From NCBI RefSeq assembly GCF_039852015.1, contig NZ_CP156626.1, positions 806,001 through 870,000 of the forward strand: a stretch of 64,000 bases of DNA. The letters run 5' to 3'. The stretch is from Robbsia sp. KACC 23696 (GTDB lineage Bacteria; Pseudomonadota; Gammaproteobacteria; Burkholderiales; Burkholderiaceae). The translations under genes were made by a program, and so were the position numbers. The notes beneath the pieces are model-generated. The model was not told where the DNA came from. It saw only the letters and a list, made by a program, of their open reading frames with translations, and searched no databases. This document shows positions 10,422-18,961 of the stretch, one piece after another (the first letter of the stretch is position 1; each line of letters begins with the position of its first letter).

Positions 10422-11329
10422 CAGTCGTTTGCGCCGGCGACTGTCGCGCCGCTGATGTGATGCTGCGACAGAGAGGTCGCGACGAAGCCGGACGTCTTTT
10501 CGTCTTCGACGAATCGTGACAGGAAGGCCGCGGCGTCGGCGCCCTTGGCTTTCGGTACGCCCATCGCCTGCCGAATGGTCATGAAAGGCTGGGGCAACAA
10601 CCGCAGTCCGCTACCTTGGCCCGCATGCGTTTCGAGCACCGTCTTGATACCGGCCACGACGTCGAGACCGTCTTGCTGGAAGGCGGGAACCGCATCACTG
10701 ATCGGCAGACGCACGATGCTGGCCTTATGCAGCGCGCGCGTCAGGAACAAATCGTAGGCGCTGCCCCTGCTGACCGCCACGCGTATCCCCGCTTGATCGA
10801 CCTGCGCGTTATCGGTGATCGGCGACCCTTCCCGCACCAGGTAATTGCCTTGGATCAACACGTAGGGCTTGGTGAAGTTGATGTCCTGCCCTCGCTTCGG
10901 ATCCACTGCGAAGAACCCGATATCCGCTTTGCCCGTGCTGACGTTGGCCACGGACGCGGCTGCCCCCTTGACCACCACGAGTTGCAACGGAACGCCGAGA
11001 CGTTGTGCGAATGCTCGCGCCAGATCCACGGAGACGCCAGTCGGTTCGCCTGTCGCGGCATCCATGTTCGCCAGAACGGCGTTGCCGATATTGATCGAGA
11101 CGCGCAAGCGGCCCGTCGGCGCGAATAGCTTTGCCATGGCGGTATTCGCGCCCTCCGTGTCGGACGTCGCGGACAGCGACGCCGACTTTGACGCGGGCTC
11201 GGCCCTGTGTGTCGCGCTCGCCGATGCCTGCGCCCAAACAGAAGAAGCGAAACAGGCTGACGTCACCGCGGAGGCGGCGAGCACGACGCGTAGCGTTCGC
11301 GCCATCGATCGTTTTTCTATATTGCGCAT
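10421..11329 (-). CDS. Periplasmic amino-acid-type solute-binding protein (family 3), orphan
   Basis: A 302-aa exported protein of the bacterial extracellular solute-binding family 3 (SBP_bac_3). The start ATG at 11329 follows AGGGAATAAAGGA; an internal ATG at 11305 is a less likely alternative. Residues 1 to about 34 form a signal peptide ending near SVWAQA. The mature part begins GRLRVSINIG and has the family landmarks GVSVDLARAFAQRLGVP, GKADIGFFAVDPKRG and INFTKPYV. No permease or ATPase gene adjoins it, so it either serves a transporter encoded elsewhere or acts as a sensor. It lies 65 bp after the monooxygenase gene on the same strand and may end a three-gene operon of exported proteins. 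The ligand cannot be told from sequence. Confidence 0.85.
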   Translation of the reverse strand: MRNIEKRSMARTLRVVLAASAVTSACFASSVWAQASASATHRAEPASKSASLSATSDTEGANTAMAKLFAPTGRLRVSINIGNAVLANMDAATGEPTGVSVDLARAFAQRLGVPLQLVVVKGAAASVANVSTGKADIGFFAVDPKRGQDINFTKPYVLIQGNYLVREGSPITDNAQVDQAGIRVAVSRGSAYDLFLTRALHKASIVRLPISDAVPAFQQDGLDVVAGIKTVLETHAGQGSGLRLLPQPFMTIRQAMGVPKAKGADAAAFLSRFVEDEKTSGFVATSLSQHHISGATVAGAND

Positions 11330-11394
11330 TTCCTTTATTCCCTTAGCCGGAAAGAGCGGTCCATCGGATGCCGATGAATCGCTCGGCATGGCAT

Positions 11395-11817
11395 TCAGCG
11401 TATCACTACGGCACTGTGCAGACGTTCGTCGAATGGGCTGCCCAACATGGGCTGAATGCGCTCCCGCATCTGCTTGACGTAGGACTGCGCGACGAACTGT
11501 TGATACGCGGCTTGCGAACGGAAAGCTTCCAGCAAGGTGAAATGATTCGTGCCGCCATCCTGTTGCAAAACGTCGATATGCCGAACGGCCGGGTCGGCGG
11601 CCGCGCGTTGCGCATACGTCGTCAAAATCGGGAGCGCCGAGCTCAGATCTTTCGGTTCGACGTCGACGTGCACGACGGCGTAGAGGGCGCCATTCGTTTT
11701 CGCATCGGCCGGCGTGGTCGCTGCGTTCGCATCGACGGTCCAGCCCGAGAAAGCCATGGCGACAGAAGCCAAAACGGGCGAGCAAACTGCAAAGAACGAG
11801 AAATAAGGCTTGGACAC
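11395..11817 (-). CDS. Exported ABM-superfamily (quinol monooxygenase-like) protein
   Basis: A 140-aa protein with a GTG start preceded by GGAAGA. Residues 1 to about 32 look like a signal peptide (cleavage near ANA). The rest fits the antibiotic biosynthesis monooxygenase (ABM, YgiN-like) ferredoxin fold: ALYAVVHVDVEPKDLSSALP, ADPAVRHIDVLQQD, NHFTLLEAFRSQAAY and a C-terminal Gln/Arg-rich helix. Typical members are cytoplasmic and about 95-110 aa, so export is unusual. The gene starts 13 bp after the alpha/beta hydrolase stop, suggesting cotranscription. The substrate is unknown. Confidence 0.8.
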   Translation of the reverse strand: MSKPYFSFFAVCSPVLASVAMAFSGWTVDANAATTPADAKTNGALYAVVHVDVEPKDLSSALPILTTYAQRAAADPAVRHIDVLQQDGGTNHFTLLEAFRSQAAYQQFVAQSYVKQMRERIQPMLGSPFDERLHSAVVIR

Positions 11818-11830
11818 CGATCTTCCATCA

Positions 11831-12922
11831 TTATTGAGACAACGTCAGTGCTGCCATACCCTTCAGCAGTGCTGCATGAAATTCCGCAGGTTCCTGCATC
11901 TGTGGTGCATGGCCGGCATCGGGGAACTCCACCAAGGTCGCGTGGGGAATCACCGCCGCTGCGTGATGCGACAGTTCCGGGTAATGGCCCAATGTCGGGC
12001 GAATCGCCGGCGGTGCAAAGTCCTTGCCGATCGCGGTCGTGTCCTTGTCGCCCACCATCAACAGCGTCGGCATCTTGAGGAAGGGCAGCTCGTAATAGAC
12101 CGGTTGCGTGAGAATCATGTCGTACAGCAGCGCGGAGTCCCAGGCGACCATGGCACGTTGCGGTCCGCGATACATGCCTGCGAGCATCTGCACCGACGGT
12201 TCGTAGTCCGCGCGCCAATGACCATCGAAATACGTGTTTCGCTCGTAATTGCGAATGCTGTCGGCGCTGGTGCGCAGCTCCCGCGCATACCATTGATCGA
12301 CCGACACAGGCGGCACGCCTTTTTCTTTCCAGTCTTCCAGACCGATCGGATCGACCAAGACCAATTGCTGCGTTTGCTCGGGATAGGTCAACGCATACCG
12401 AATGCCCAACATGCCGCCGGTGGAGTGCCCGACGATCGTTTCCTGCTTGATCCCAAGCGACAGCAACAAGTCGTTGGTGTTGCGCGCCAGTTGTTGGAAC
12501 GTGAACTGATAGTCCTGCGGCTTGCTCGATTTACAGAATCCGATCTGATCGATGGCGATCACGCGGTATCCGGCTTTGCTCAACACGCCGATGGTCGGGC
12601 CCCACGTGGCGGCGCAATAATTTTTGCCATGGAGCAATACGGCCGTGCGGCCATTGGCTTTCTGCGGATCCGGCGCAACGTCCATATACGCCATCGACAA
12701 CTGCTGTCGCTGGGATGCGAAGTGGAAGTAGGACACCGGATAGGGATAGTCGAAGCCTTGGAGTTCGGCGCCATAAACGGGGCCGTCCGCCGCGTCGCCG
12801 CGAGGGGCAACGGCGGTACCGCTACTTGGGGCTTGCGCATACACCGATGAAAGGCACGCGAGGGAGGAGAGGCAAAGCACCGCCGTGGTGACGACGGACC
12901 GGAGATGACGATCGATTTTCAT
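11831..12922 (-). CDS. Exported alpha/beta-fold hydrolase
   Basis: A 363-aa protein starting at ATG 12922 (MKIDRH), chosen because a signal peptide ending near VYAQA (residues 27-31) follows directly; the frame is open a further 32 codons upstream. The alpha/beta hydrolase core is clear: oxyanion-region LLHGKNYCAATW, nucleophile elbow VGHSTGGMLG (Ser167), acid-loop region LMVGDKDTTAIG, and DAGHAPQMQEP with catalytic His338. These features predict a periplasmic or secreted esterase, lactonase or related hydrolase; the exact substrate cannot be inferred. It is the first gene of a run with the exported monooxygenase and the solute-binding protein, divergent from a LysR gene 267 bp away, which is a likely regulator. 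Confidence 0.87.
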   Translation of the reverse strand: MKIDRHLRSVVTTAVLCLSSLACLSSVYAQAPSSGTAVAPRGDAADGPVYGAELQGFDYPYPVSYFHFASQRQQLSMAYMDVAPDPQKANGRTAVLLHGKNYCAATWGPTIGVLSKAGYRVIAIDQIGFCKSSKPQDYQFTFQQLARNTNDLLLSLGIKQETIVGHSTGGMLGIRYALTYPEQTQQLVLVDPIGLEDWKEKGVPPVSVDQWYARELRTSADSIRNYERNTYFDGHWRADYEPSVQMLAGMYRGPQRAMVAWDSALLYDMILTQPVYYELPFLKMPTLLMVGDKDTTAIGKDFAPPAIRPTLGHYPELSHHAAAVIPHATLVEFPDAGHAPQMQEPAEFHAALLKGMAALTLSQ

Positions 12923-13119
12923 AGAAGACGGTAAGGCATCGGAAAGAAGTCGGCAAAGCAGACGGAAAGCGATAGGCAGGGAAATGAAAGGCGACAGAAG
13001 CGTTGACGAAGGCCGCATCGATTATATCGAGATGACGTGTCGGTGTTCGTCGTTGCAAATCGAATAAAGCGCATCGGTCTAGGATCGCCGCGGTGGCGTC
13101 CGCCATTCGGGCCTCTATT

Positions 13120-13147
13120 TTGCACAGGCTATGGATTGGTTGATAAT
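13120..13147 (+). promoter_or_regulatory. Possible sigma-70 promoter of the LysR gene
   Basis: TTGCAC (13120-13125), a 16-bp spacer and GATAAT (13142-13147), 43 bp before the GTG start. The -10 matches 5 of 6 consensus bases, the -35 only 3 of 6. Confidence 0.35.
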
Positions 13148-13189
13148 AGGTGCGTCGATTGAAGCACTTTCAACAACTATGGAAATATC

Positions 13190-14134
13190 GTGGAAAGCAT
13201 TGCGGACATCCGTCTGTTCGTCGAAGCCGCGAACCTTGGTGGCCTCTCGGCAGCCGGTCGAAAACTAAACCTCTCGCCAGCCGCGGCCAGCGCCCGGTTG
13301 ATGAGATTGGAGGCCGACCTGAATGTGCGTCTGTTCGAGCGCACCACGCGCAACTTGCGCCTGACGGAGGAGGGGCGCAGCTATCTCGAACATTGCCAGC
13401 TTGCGGTGCAGGCGCTAGACGATGGTCATGCGGCGTTGCAGGCGGGCAGAAGCGTGGTGCGGGGGCGCGTGCGCCTGTCGGCGACCTGCGATTTTGGCCG
13501 CTACGTTCTGAACGATTGGTTGAATGCGTTCAACGCGCTGTATCCGGACGTGGTGCTATCGGTCGTGCTGACCGATTCCAAGGTCAATCTGCTGCGCGAC
13601 GAGATCGATCTGGCCATTCGTTTTGGTATGGCCGAGGACAGTTCCTTCGTGGCCCGTCCGTTGGCGCCGAATCGGCGTTTGTTATGTGCGTCGCCAGACT
13701 ATCTGGCGGCTAACGGCACGCCGGAACACCCTGACGATCTCGATCGTTTCCATTTTATTCTGCGGGGTGCGCTCGGTTCGTCCTCGGCGGTGTGGCGTTT
13801 TGCCCGTGACGAGGAGACGCGTTTATTCACGCTGCCGATGGCGAAAACGCGCGAAACGAACGACGGCGCGCTCGCGCGGGAGTGGGCGTTGGCGGGGCAT
13901 GGCTTCGTCATCAAATCCGTGTGGGACGTCAGCGCCGATATCAAGGCCGGCCGCCTGGTGGTCGCGCTGGCCGATTGGAATACGCCGCAACGTCCGGTAT
14001 ATGCTTTATATCCGCGCAGTCGCTATATGGCCCCCCGTATCCGGGTGCTGTTGGATTTTCTGTCGGAGCGCTTCGCCGCGGCACTCCCGGAGATGGCTGC
14101 GCTGATGCCGCCGACGGTCGGGATACTGATGTGA
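13190..14134 (+). CDS. LysR-family transcriptional regulator
   Basis: A 314-aa LTTR. The GTG at 13190 gives the standard N-terminus (SIADIRLFVEAANLGGLSAA); the nearby ATG at 13179 is out of frame. The winged HTH spans about residues 4-63 (AAGRKLNLSPAAASARLMRLE, FERTTRNLRLTEEG), and the substrate-binding domain runs from about 90 to 300, beginning GRVRLSATCDFGR. It belongs to the CrgA/AaeR-like group of LTTRs that recognise small aromatic or redox-related ligands, although the ligand is not determined. It is divergent from the exported hydrolase/monooxygenase/solute-binding-protein genes, the usual arrangement for an LTTR and its target. Confidence 0.92.
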   Translation: MESIADIRLFVEAANLGGLSAAGRKLNLSPAAASARLMRLEADLNVRLFERTTRNLRLTEEGRSYLEHCQLAVQALDDGHAALQAGRSVVRGRVRLSATCDFGRYVLNDWLNAFNALYPDVVLSVVLTDSKVNLLRDEIDLAIRFGMAEDSSFVARPLAPNRRLLCASPDYLAANGTPEHPDDLDRFHFILRGALGSSSAVWRFARDEETRLFTLPMAKTRETNDGALAREWALAGHGFVIKSVWDVSADIKAGRLVVALADWNTPQRPVYALYPRSRYMAPRIRVLLDFLSERFAAALPEMAALMPPTVGILM

Positions 14135-14209
14135 ACGCCAAGGCACGTCGCGTTTGGCGGCCGACGTCACGTTGACGTGCGACGGCATGGCTCGAATGCG
14201 CAAGCCGCT

Positions 14210-15646
14210 TCAGCGACCATGCCCCGGCTCGGCGTCGGCAGCGATGACCTCGCGGAGAAAGGACCATAACGCGGGATCGTCGGACGTGGCGACGTTGAAA
14301 CGGAACCATGCGGACGGTTCGTCGCCGGGCCGGAAATAGGCGCCCGGCGCGAGCCATATACCGTGGGTCAGCGCCTTTTCACTGACCCGGAGTGCCCGGT
14401 CGGCAGCAATCGGCATTTGCGCCCAGAGGAACAAGCCGGCACGGGGCATGTGCATCGGCGTCAGGCCGGCCGCCTGCAGTGCCGGAACGACGCGATCATG
14501 CGATGCTGCGAGCCGCTCTCGCAATCGCGTCACATGACGTTCGTAGTGGCCTTCCACCAGCACATTCGCCACCGCGCGTTCGGTGATCTCGGACGACGTC
14601 AATCCCACCGACATCTTCGTCAAAGCCAATTGAGAGATGACGCCCGGCGCGGCGGCGACGTAACCAACGCGCACCGCCGGCGTGATGGTCTTGGTATAGC
14701 CTGATAGATAGATCACGCGATCGAGACCTGCCATCGCGGCCAACATCGGCGCCCCGGGCGGGGCGAGTTCGCGCGAGATATCGTCTTCGATCACCCACAG
14801 TCCGTGCCGGTCCGCTGCCTGCAGCAATCGGAAAGCCGAGGACACCGTCAGCGACGTGCCGGACGGATTCTGCAGCACCGTGTTGACGAACAGCGCCTTG
14901 GGGCGATGCTGCGCGATGGCGTGTTCCAATGCGTCCATCTCGAAACCATCGACGGTGCGCGGCACGCTGGCAACGCGTACGCCGGCGAGTTTCAGGATCT
15001 GCAGCAAATTGCAATAGCCGGGGTCCTCGACGAGCACCGTATCGCCCGGCCGCAGCAGTGTGCGAACGATCAAGTCCAGGCCTTGCGTGACGCCCTGTGT
15101 CAGCAGGATCTGTCCGGCGTCCACGCGCAAGGACCAGCGCCGCAGCGTGGCGGCGATATGTTCGCGCAAGGCGGCCCACCCGAAGGGATGCCCGTAACGG
15201 CCCATCCGCGCGCCGGGCGAACGGCTGACGCGCCGTAAGGCGTGCTGCAGCCCCGCGTCGTTTACCCAGTCGCCCGGCATCCAGCCACAGCCTGCCTTGA
15301 TCGGCACCTGACGATCGGCGAATACATCGGAGAGCAGCCAGGAAGCCGTCAGCACATTGTCCTGCGGTGGCGTCGGCGCGGGCTGCCAGAGGCCCTGTGC
15401 CTTGTCGACCACCTTATATCCGGCGCCTGCGCGCGCAATGATCTGACCGCTCGCGACAAGACGTTGATACGCTTCGGCGACCGTATAGGGGCTCAATGCC
15501 TGCTCTTTCGCGAAAGCGCGCACCGACGGCAGTGTCGTGCCCGCAGGCAGCACACGTTGCTCGATCATTGCGGCAATGCCATCCACTACTTGATCGACAA
15601 GGGATCCGTCCTGGCGACGGTCTCGGGAAAGGGAAAGGCGAAACAT
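14210..15646 (-). CDS. MocR-type (GntR-aminotransferase) transcriptional regulator 1
   Basis: A 478-aa PLP-dependent regulator: an N-terminal GntR winged HTH (about residues 10-75; LPSVRAFAKEQALSPYTVAEAYQRL) joined to a class I aminotransferase-like domain (about 115-470). The PLP-Schiff-base lysine is Lys319 in SGYTKTITPAVR. ATG 15646 (MFRLSLSRD) was chosen because it begins the conserved HTH; the frame is open 29 codons further. MocR proteins usually control vitamin B6, GABA, taurine or exporter genes. There is no divergent partner here, since the next gene upstream is a chloride channel on the same strand, so the target is unclear. Confidence 0.92.
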   Translation of the reverse strand: MFRLSLSRDRRQDGSLVDQVVDGIAAMIEQRVLPAGTTLPSVRAFAKEQALSPYTVAEAYQRLVASGQIIARAGAGYKVVDKAQGLWQPAPTPPQDNVLTASWLLSDVFADRQVPIKAGCGWMPGDWVNDAGLQHALRRVSRSPGARMGRYGHPFGWAALREHIAATLRRWSLRVDAGQILLTQGVTQGLDLIVRTLLRPGDTVLVEDPGYCNLLQILKLAGVRVASVPRTVDGFEMDALEHAIAQHRPKALFVNTVLQNPSGTSLTVSSAFRLLQAADRHGLWVIEDDISRELAPPGAPMLAAMAGLDRVIYLSGYTKTITPAVRVGYVAAAPGVISQLALTKMSVGLTSSEITERAVANVLVEGHYERHVTRLRERLAASHDRVVPALQAAGLTPMHMPRAGLFLWAQMPIAADRALRVSEKALTHGIWLAPGAYFRPGDEPSAWFRFNVATSDDPALWSFLREVIAADAEPGHGR

Positions 15647-15828
15647 CGTGGTTGTCGTGAGATTCGCTCGCGCCGCGGGCTGGGAAACGGCTTGCCGAAC
15701 ACGCCGCCGGATCCGCAGGTGGAAGCGTAACACACCGATACGGCAGGGTCGGATCGCGATGGTTGTCGCGGCGAAGCGATGTATATCGAGTGCGTCGAGC
15801 GGCCGCGAACGCGTTGGCGCGCGGCGCT

Positions 15829-17622
15829 TCAGACCAGCGATTCGATCCGTGTCAGAAAGTCCGCTTTGGAAATCACGCCGAGGAAAGTGCGGTCGTCGGG
15901 AGAGGCCACCACGGGGAGGCGTTCGCCTTCATGACGCAGAAAGGCCTGCAAGGCGACGGCGGCACTGTCATCGGGATAGAGCACGGGGATGTGCGACGTC
16001 GCTAGCGGCTTCGCGGGCGCGTTCAGGTCCAACTTGCCTTCGTCCATCAGTCGGTTGAAGTCGCTGAGGGCGAGAAAACCGTGCAATTTATGGTCTGCAT
16101 CGACCAGATAGACATATTTGACCGGCATCGCCATGAAGACGCGACGTACCGCTTCAAGAGACGCGTCGACATCGACGATCTGTTCGGTCGTTTTCATCAA
16201 CTCCCGCACCCGCGTGCCGCGGGCGCGTTCATCCGCCGCGCGTTTTGCATTGATCCGCGACGTGGCCGAATACATCGGATCGGCCGTCAAAGAGCGGCTG
16301 ACGAAAAAGGCGACAATCGCGCACAACATCAGCGGCAGCATGATCTGATAGCTCGACGTCATTTCGAATACCATCAGGATCGCCATCAACGGTGCCTGGG
16401 CAGTGGCGGCGAGAAACGCACCCATGCCGACGATGACGCAGGTGATCGTGTCCGGATGGATCGACGGGATCGTTACCGCCAGAATCTTTGCGCACAAGGC
16501 GCCCAGCGCCGCGCCGACGAACAGCGTCGGCGTGAACACGCCACCCACCGCGCCCGAGCCGGCTGAAATCACCGTGGCCAGCACTTTGAAGAGCAGGACG
16601 AGCGTCAACGTGGTCCAGGGCCAGGAGACATGCATCAGTTGATTGACGACGCCATAGCCGTTGCCCCACGTTTGCGGAAACCAGATCGAGATCGTTCCCA
16701 CCAGAAGGCCGCCGAGTCCGAGACGGACCGGCAAGGCGACGTTGTTCGGCAAAGGGAGCGCGTTCCACGCGCTTTTACCCCAGCGCAGCGTCGCCATGAA
16801 CAAGGGCGACAGGATGCCCAACACGACACCCAACAACGGAAACGCGAGGAACTGCACCGTATGTAACTCGGGCAATGCGGGCGGTGTGTACAACGGTGCG
16901 TAGCCGGGCAGCGCGCGCATCGTCACATTCGAGACGACGGCCGCCACGATCAGCGGGCCCATTCGTTCGGCGACCACGGAGCCGAGCACGATTTCCGACA
17001 CGAAAAAAGCGCTGGCAAAGGGGGCACTGTAGGCAGACGTCAATCCTGCCGCGGCACCGCAGGCGACGATGGTGCGCAATCGCTCGGGTGAAATGCGTCG
17101 CGCGCGACCGACCAGCGAGGCGGCCAGCGCCGCCATCTGCACCATCGGTCCTTCCCGGCCGATCGACGCCCCTGAAACGATCGAGCACAGCGACGCGGCG
17201 GATCGGATCAGCGTCAGGCGAACGGGGAGGACGCCGTCGCCGAGCGTGATGGCTTCCATGTAGTCCGAGTGGCGCGCCTTGTCGGTGTAGCGGCGCGCGA
17301 GCATCAGCAGCAATCCGGCCATCACGCCGCCCGCGACGGGAAGGATCAGCCGGGTTTGCCAAGGCGCCAGCGCCGCGAGTATGGCCATGTCGCCGTCACG
17401 GCCGAATATCAGCCGTTCGAGTCCATCCATCGCCTCGCGAAATCCGAGTGTGGCCAGCGCTCCGGCGATTCCGGCCGGTACGGCCCACAGCAGGGCGATC
17501 TGTCCGTCGGACGGATGCAGACGTTCTGCAAGCGACAGCAGGAAGCGGGTTTGCAGTCGGGCTTTCCAACGCTGCAAAGGTGACGGCGTGGCGCGATGCG
17601 GCGGGTCGTGGCGGGACGGCAA
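15829..17622 (-). CDS. CLC-family chloride channel/transporter with C-terminal CBS pair
   Basis: A 597-aa inner-membrane CLC protein. The transmembrane part (about residues 35-450) has the CLC motifs GASIGREGP, with the gating-glutamate position at Glu157, and GSGAVGGVFTPTLFVGAALG. The region equivalent to the GSGIP filter motif reads EAITLGDGVLPVR, as in a subgroup of proteobacterial CLCs rather than E. coli ClcA. Two CBS domains (about 470-597; RVRELMKTTEQIVDVDASLE, then DSAAVALQAFLRHEG) probably sense nucleotides. The only start I find near the N-terminus is TTG 17622 without a clear Shine-Dalgarno, so the start is uncertain. Whether it is a channel or an H+/Cl- antiporter is not settled. 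Confidence 0.9.
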   Translation of the reverse strand: MPSRHDPPHRATPSPLQRWKARLQTRFLLSLAERLHPSDGQIALLWAVPAGIAGALATLGFREAMDGLERLIFGRDGDMAILAALAPWQTRLILPVAGGVMAGLLLMLARRYTDKARHSDYMEAITLGDGVLPVRLTLIRSAASLCSIVSGASIGREGPMVQMAALAASLVGRARRISPERLRTIVACGAAAGLTSAYSAPFASAFFVSEIVLGSVVAERMGPLIVAAVVSNVTMRALPGYAPLYTPPALPELHTVQFLAFPLLGVVLGILSPLFMATLRWGKSAWNALPLPNNVALPVRLGLGGLLVGTISIWFPQTWGNGYGVVNQLMHVSWPWTTLTLVLLFKVLATVISAGSGAVGGVFTPTLFVGAALGALCAKILAVTIPSIHPDTITCVIVGMGAFLAATAQAPLMAILMVFEMTSSYQIMLPLMLCAIVAFFVSRSLTADPMYSATSRINAKRAADERARGTRVRELMKTTEQIVDVDASLEAVRRVFMAMPVKYVYLVDADHKLHGFLALSDFNRLMDEGKLDLNAPAKPLATSHIPVLYPDDSAAVALQAFLRHEGERLPVVASPDDRTFLGVISKADFLTRIESLV

Positions 17623-17693
17623 GGTCGTGAGCGATTGAAGCCCGATGAGGGGCGGGACAGGTGCTCTCGATCATACCAGCGTGCGATGACGGA

Positions 17694-18818
17694 TCAGCCG
17701 CGTTTGCGCGTATTTGCGCGCCGGGCCAATCCGACGCAGGCGACGACGGCGGCGCTGATGCCCAGCATTGATGGCCGGATCGACTCGCCCAGTACCATGC
17801 CTGCCAGCAGCAGGCCGACGAAGGGTTGCAGCAATTGCAGTTGCCCGACCGCGGCGATGCCGCCGATCGCCAGGCCACGGTACCAGAAGATGAAACCGAT
17901 CAGCATGCTGAACAGCGAGACGTAGGCGAGGCCGAGCCAGGCGGCGAGCGGGACGGATGCGCGCCACGCGGAAAACGACGTCGCGGCGGTGCCGGCGGCG
18001 TGGTGCAGGAGTGCGGGCGGCGCGTTGGTCAGGCTCAGTGCGGCGAATGCGGTGCCGCTGCCCCAGGGGCGTCCGAGCCAGCAGGCGAGCAGCATCAACG
18101 GCAGCGCTAGCACCAATGCCCAGCAGATGACCTGCCAGCCACCGAGATCGCGCGCGAGGCGGCCGCCCTCGGCATAGGCATAACCGCAGACGACGATCGA
18201 GAGCAGCATCATCGCTTCACCGATCAAGACGGCGTGGCCGACGCCCGAGGTGGCGGCATGGGCATTCGGCGCCGGGGCGATCATCTGATAGATCGCGTAG
18301 GCGACGATGGTCGCCGCGCCGAGTACCGAATAAAGCCAAAACCAGCGCGAGGGACGCTCGGACGTCCGCAGCACGCCGAACAGCGCGGTGCTCAGGGGCA
18401 GCAAGCCGATAAAGACGAGCGCTTGCGCGGACGTGATCGCTTGCAGGGCGATTCCGGTGAAAAGCGGAAAGCCCACCACCGCGCCGAACGCAACCGCTGC
18501 CAGACCGCTCAGATGGGCCCGGCTCGGTCGTCGACTGCGGGTCAGCGTCAGCGCGGCCAGGGCGAGCAGGCCCGCGATGGACGCGCGAGAAAACGTCAGG
18601 AAGGCGGGGGAGAAGCCCGCAAGTGCCACACGCGTCGCAGGCAAGGAGCCGGAGAAGATAACCATGCCGAGCAGGCCGCTGAGCCAACCGCCAAGCATGC
18701 CGGGCGCGGTGCCCTCGGCCGATGCCGCCGATGCAGCGCGGGCGATGCCGGCAACAGCGGGCTGGGCGGGGGGCGTTGGGCGAGAGGGTGGCGCGGCGGT
18801 GGTGGAAGGCGATCGCAT
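17694..18818 (-). CDS. EamA/DMT-family transporter (RhaT-like exporter)
   Basis: A 374-aa inner-membrane protein with about ten hydrophobic segments arranged as two EamA repeats (about residues 40-175 and 205-365), e.g. GMVIFSGSLPATRVALAGF and ALVFIGLLPLSTALFGVL in the first and VSLFSMLIGFIFWYRGLAIG in the second. ATG 18818 is chosen because an Ala/Pro-rich 40-residue tail then precedes the first helix; a much longer open frame upstream would cross the shared promoter region. It is divergent from a MocR regulator at 18962. MocR-DMT pairs are common and the regulator usually controls the transporter. The substrate is probably a metabolite or amino acid but is not predictable. Confidence 0.88.
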   Translation of the reverse strand: MRSPSTTAAPPSRPTPPAQPAVAGIARAASAASAEGTAPGMLGGWLSGLLGMVIFSGSLPATRVALAGFSPAFLTFSRASIAGLLALAALTLTRSRRPSRAHLSGLAAVAFGAVVGFPLFTGIALQAITSAQALVFIGLLPLSTALFGVLRTSERPSRWFWLYSVLGAATIVAYAIYQMIAPAPNAHAATSGVGHAVLIGEAMMLLSIVVCGYAYAEGGRLARDLGGWQVICWALVLALPLMLLACWLGRPWGSGTAFAALSLTNAPPALLHHAAGTAATSFSAWRASVPLAAWLGLAYVSLFSMLIGFIFWYRGLAIGGIAAVGQLQLLQPFVGLLLAGMVLGESIRPSMLGISAAVVACVGLARRANTRKRG

Positions 18819-18886
18819 GGCAAAAACGGTTTGGGAGCACAGAGGGGTAGGCTGCGCCGTTGCGACTGTTCTGCCAAGACACGCAC

Positions 18887-18930
18887 CTGTACAATCGGAA
18901 GAAACTGTACCGGTCCTCTGTGCAGTACGG
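18887..18930. promoter_or_regulatory. Candidate MocR operator with three TGTAC/AGTAC-type elements
   Basis: The divergent gap between the DMT transporter and the MocR gene holds CTGTACAAT (18887-18895), ACTGTACC (18904-18911) and CAGTACGG (18923-18930). The first two are direct repeats of CTGTAC at 18-bp spacing; the third is a partly inverted copy. MocR proteins bind repeated half-sites with this sort of spacing upstream of their own divergent promoters, so this is a plausible operator. Confidence 0.45.
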
Positions 18931-18961
18931 TAATGGTTAAAAGCGTCAGGGAGCGGAAAAA

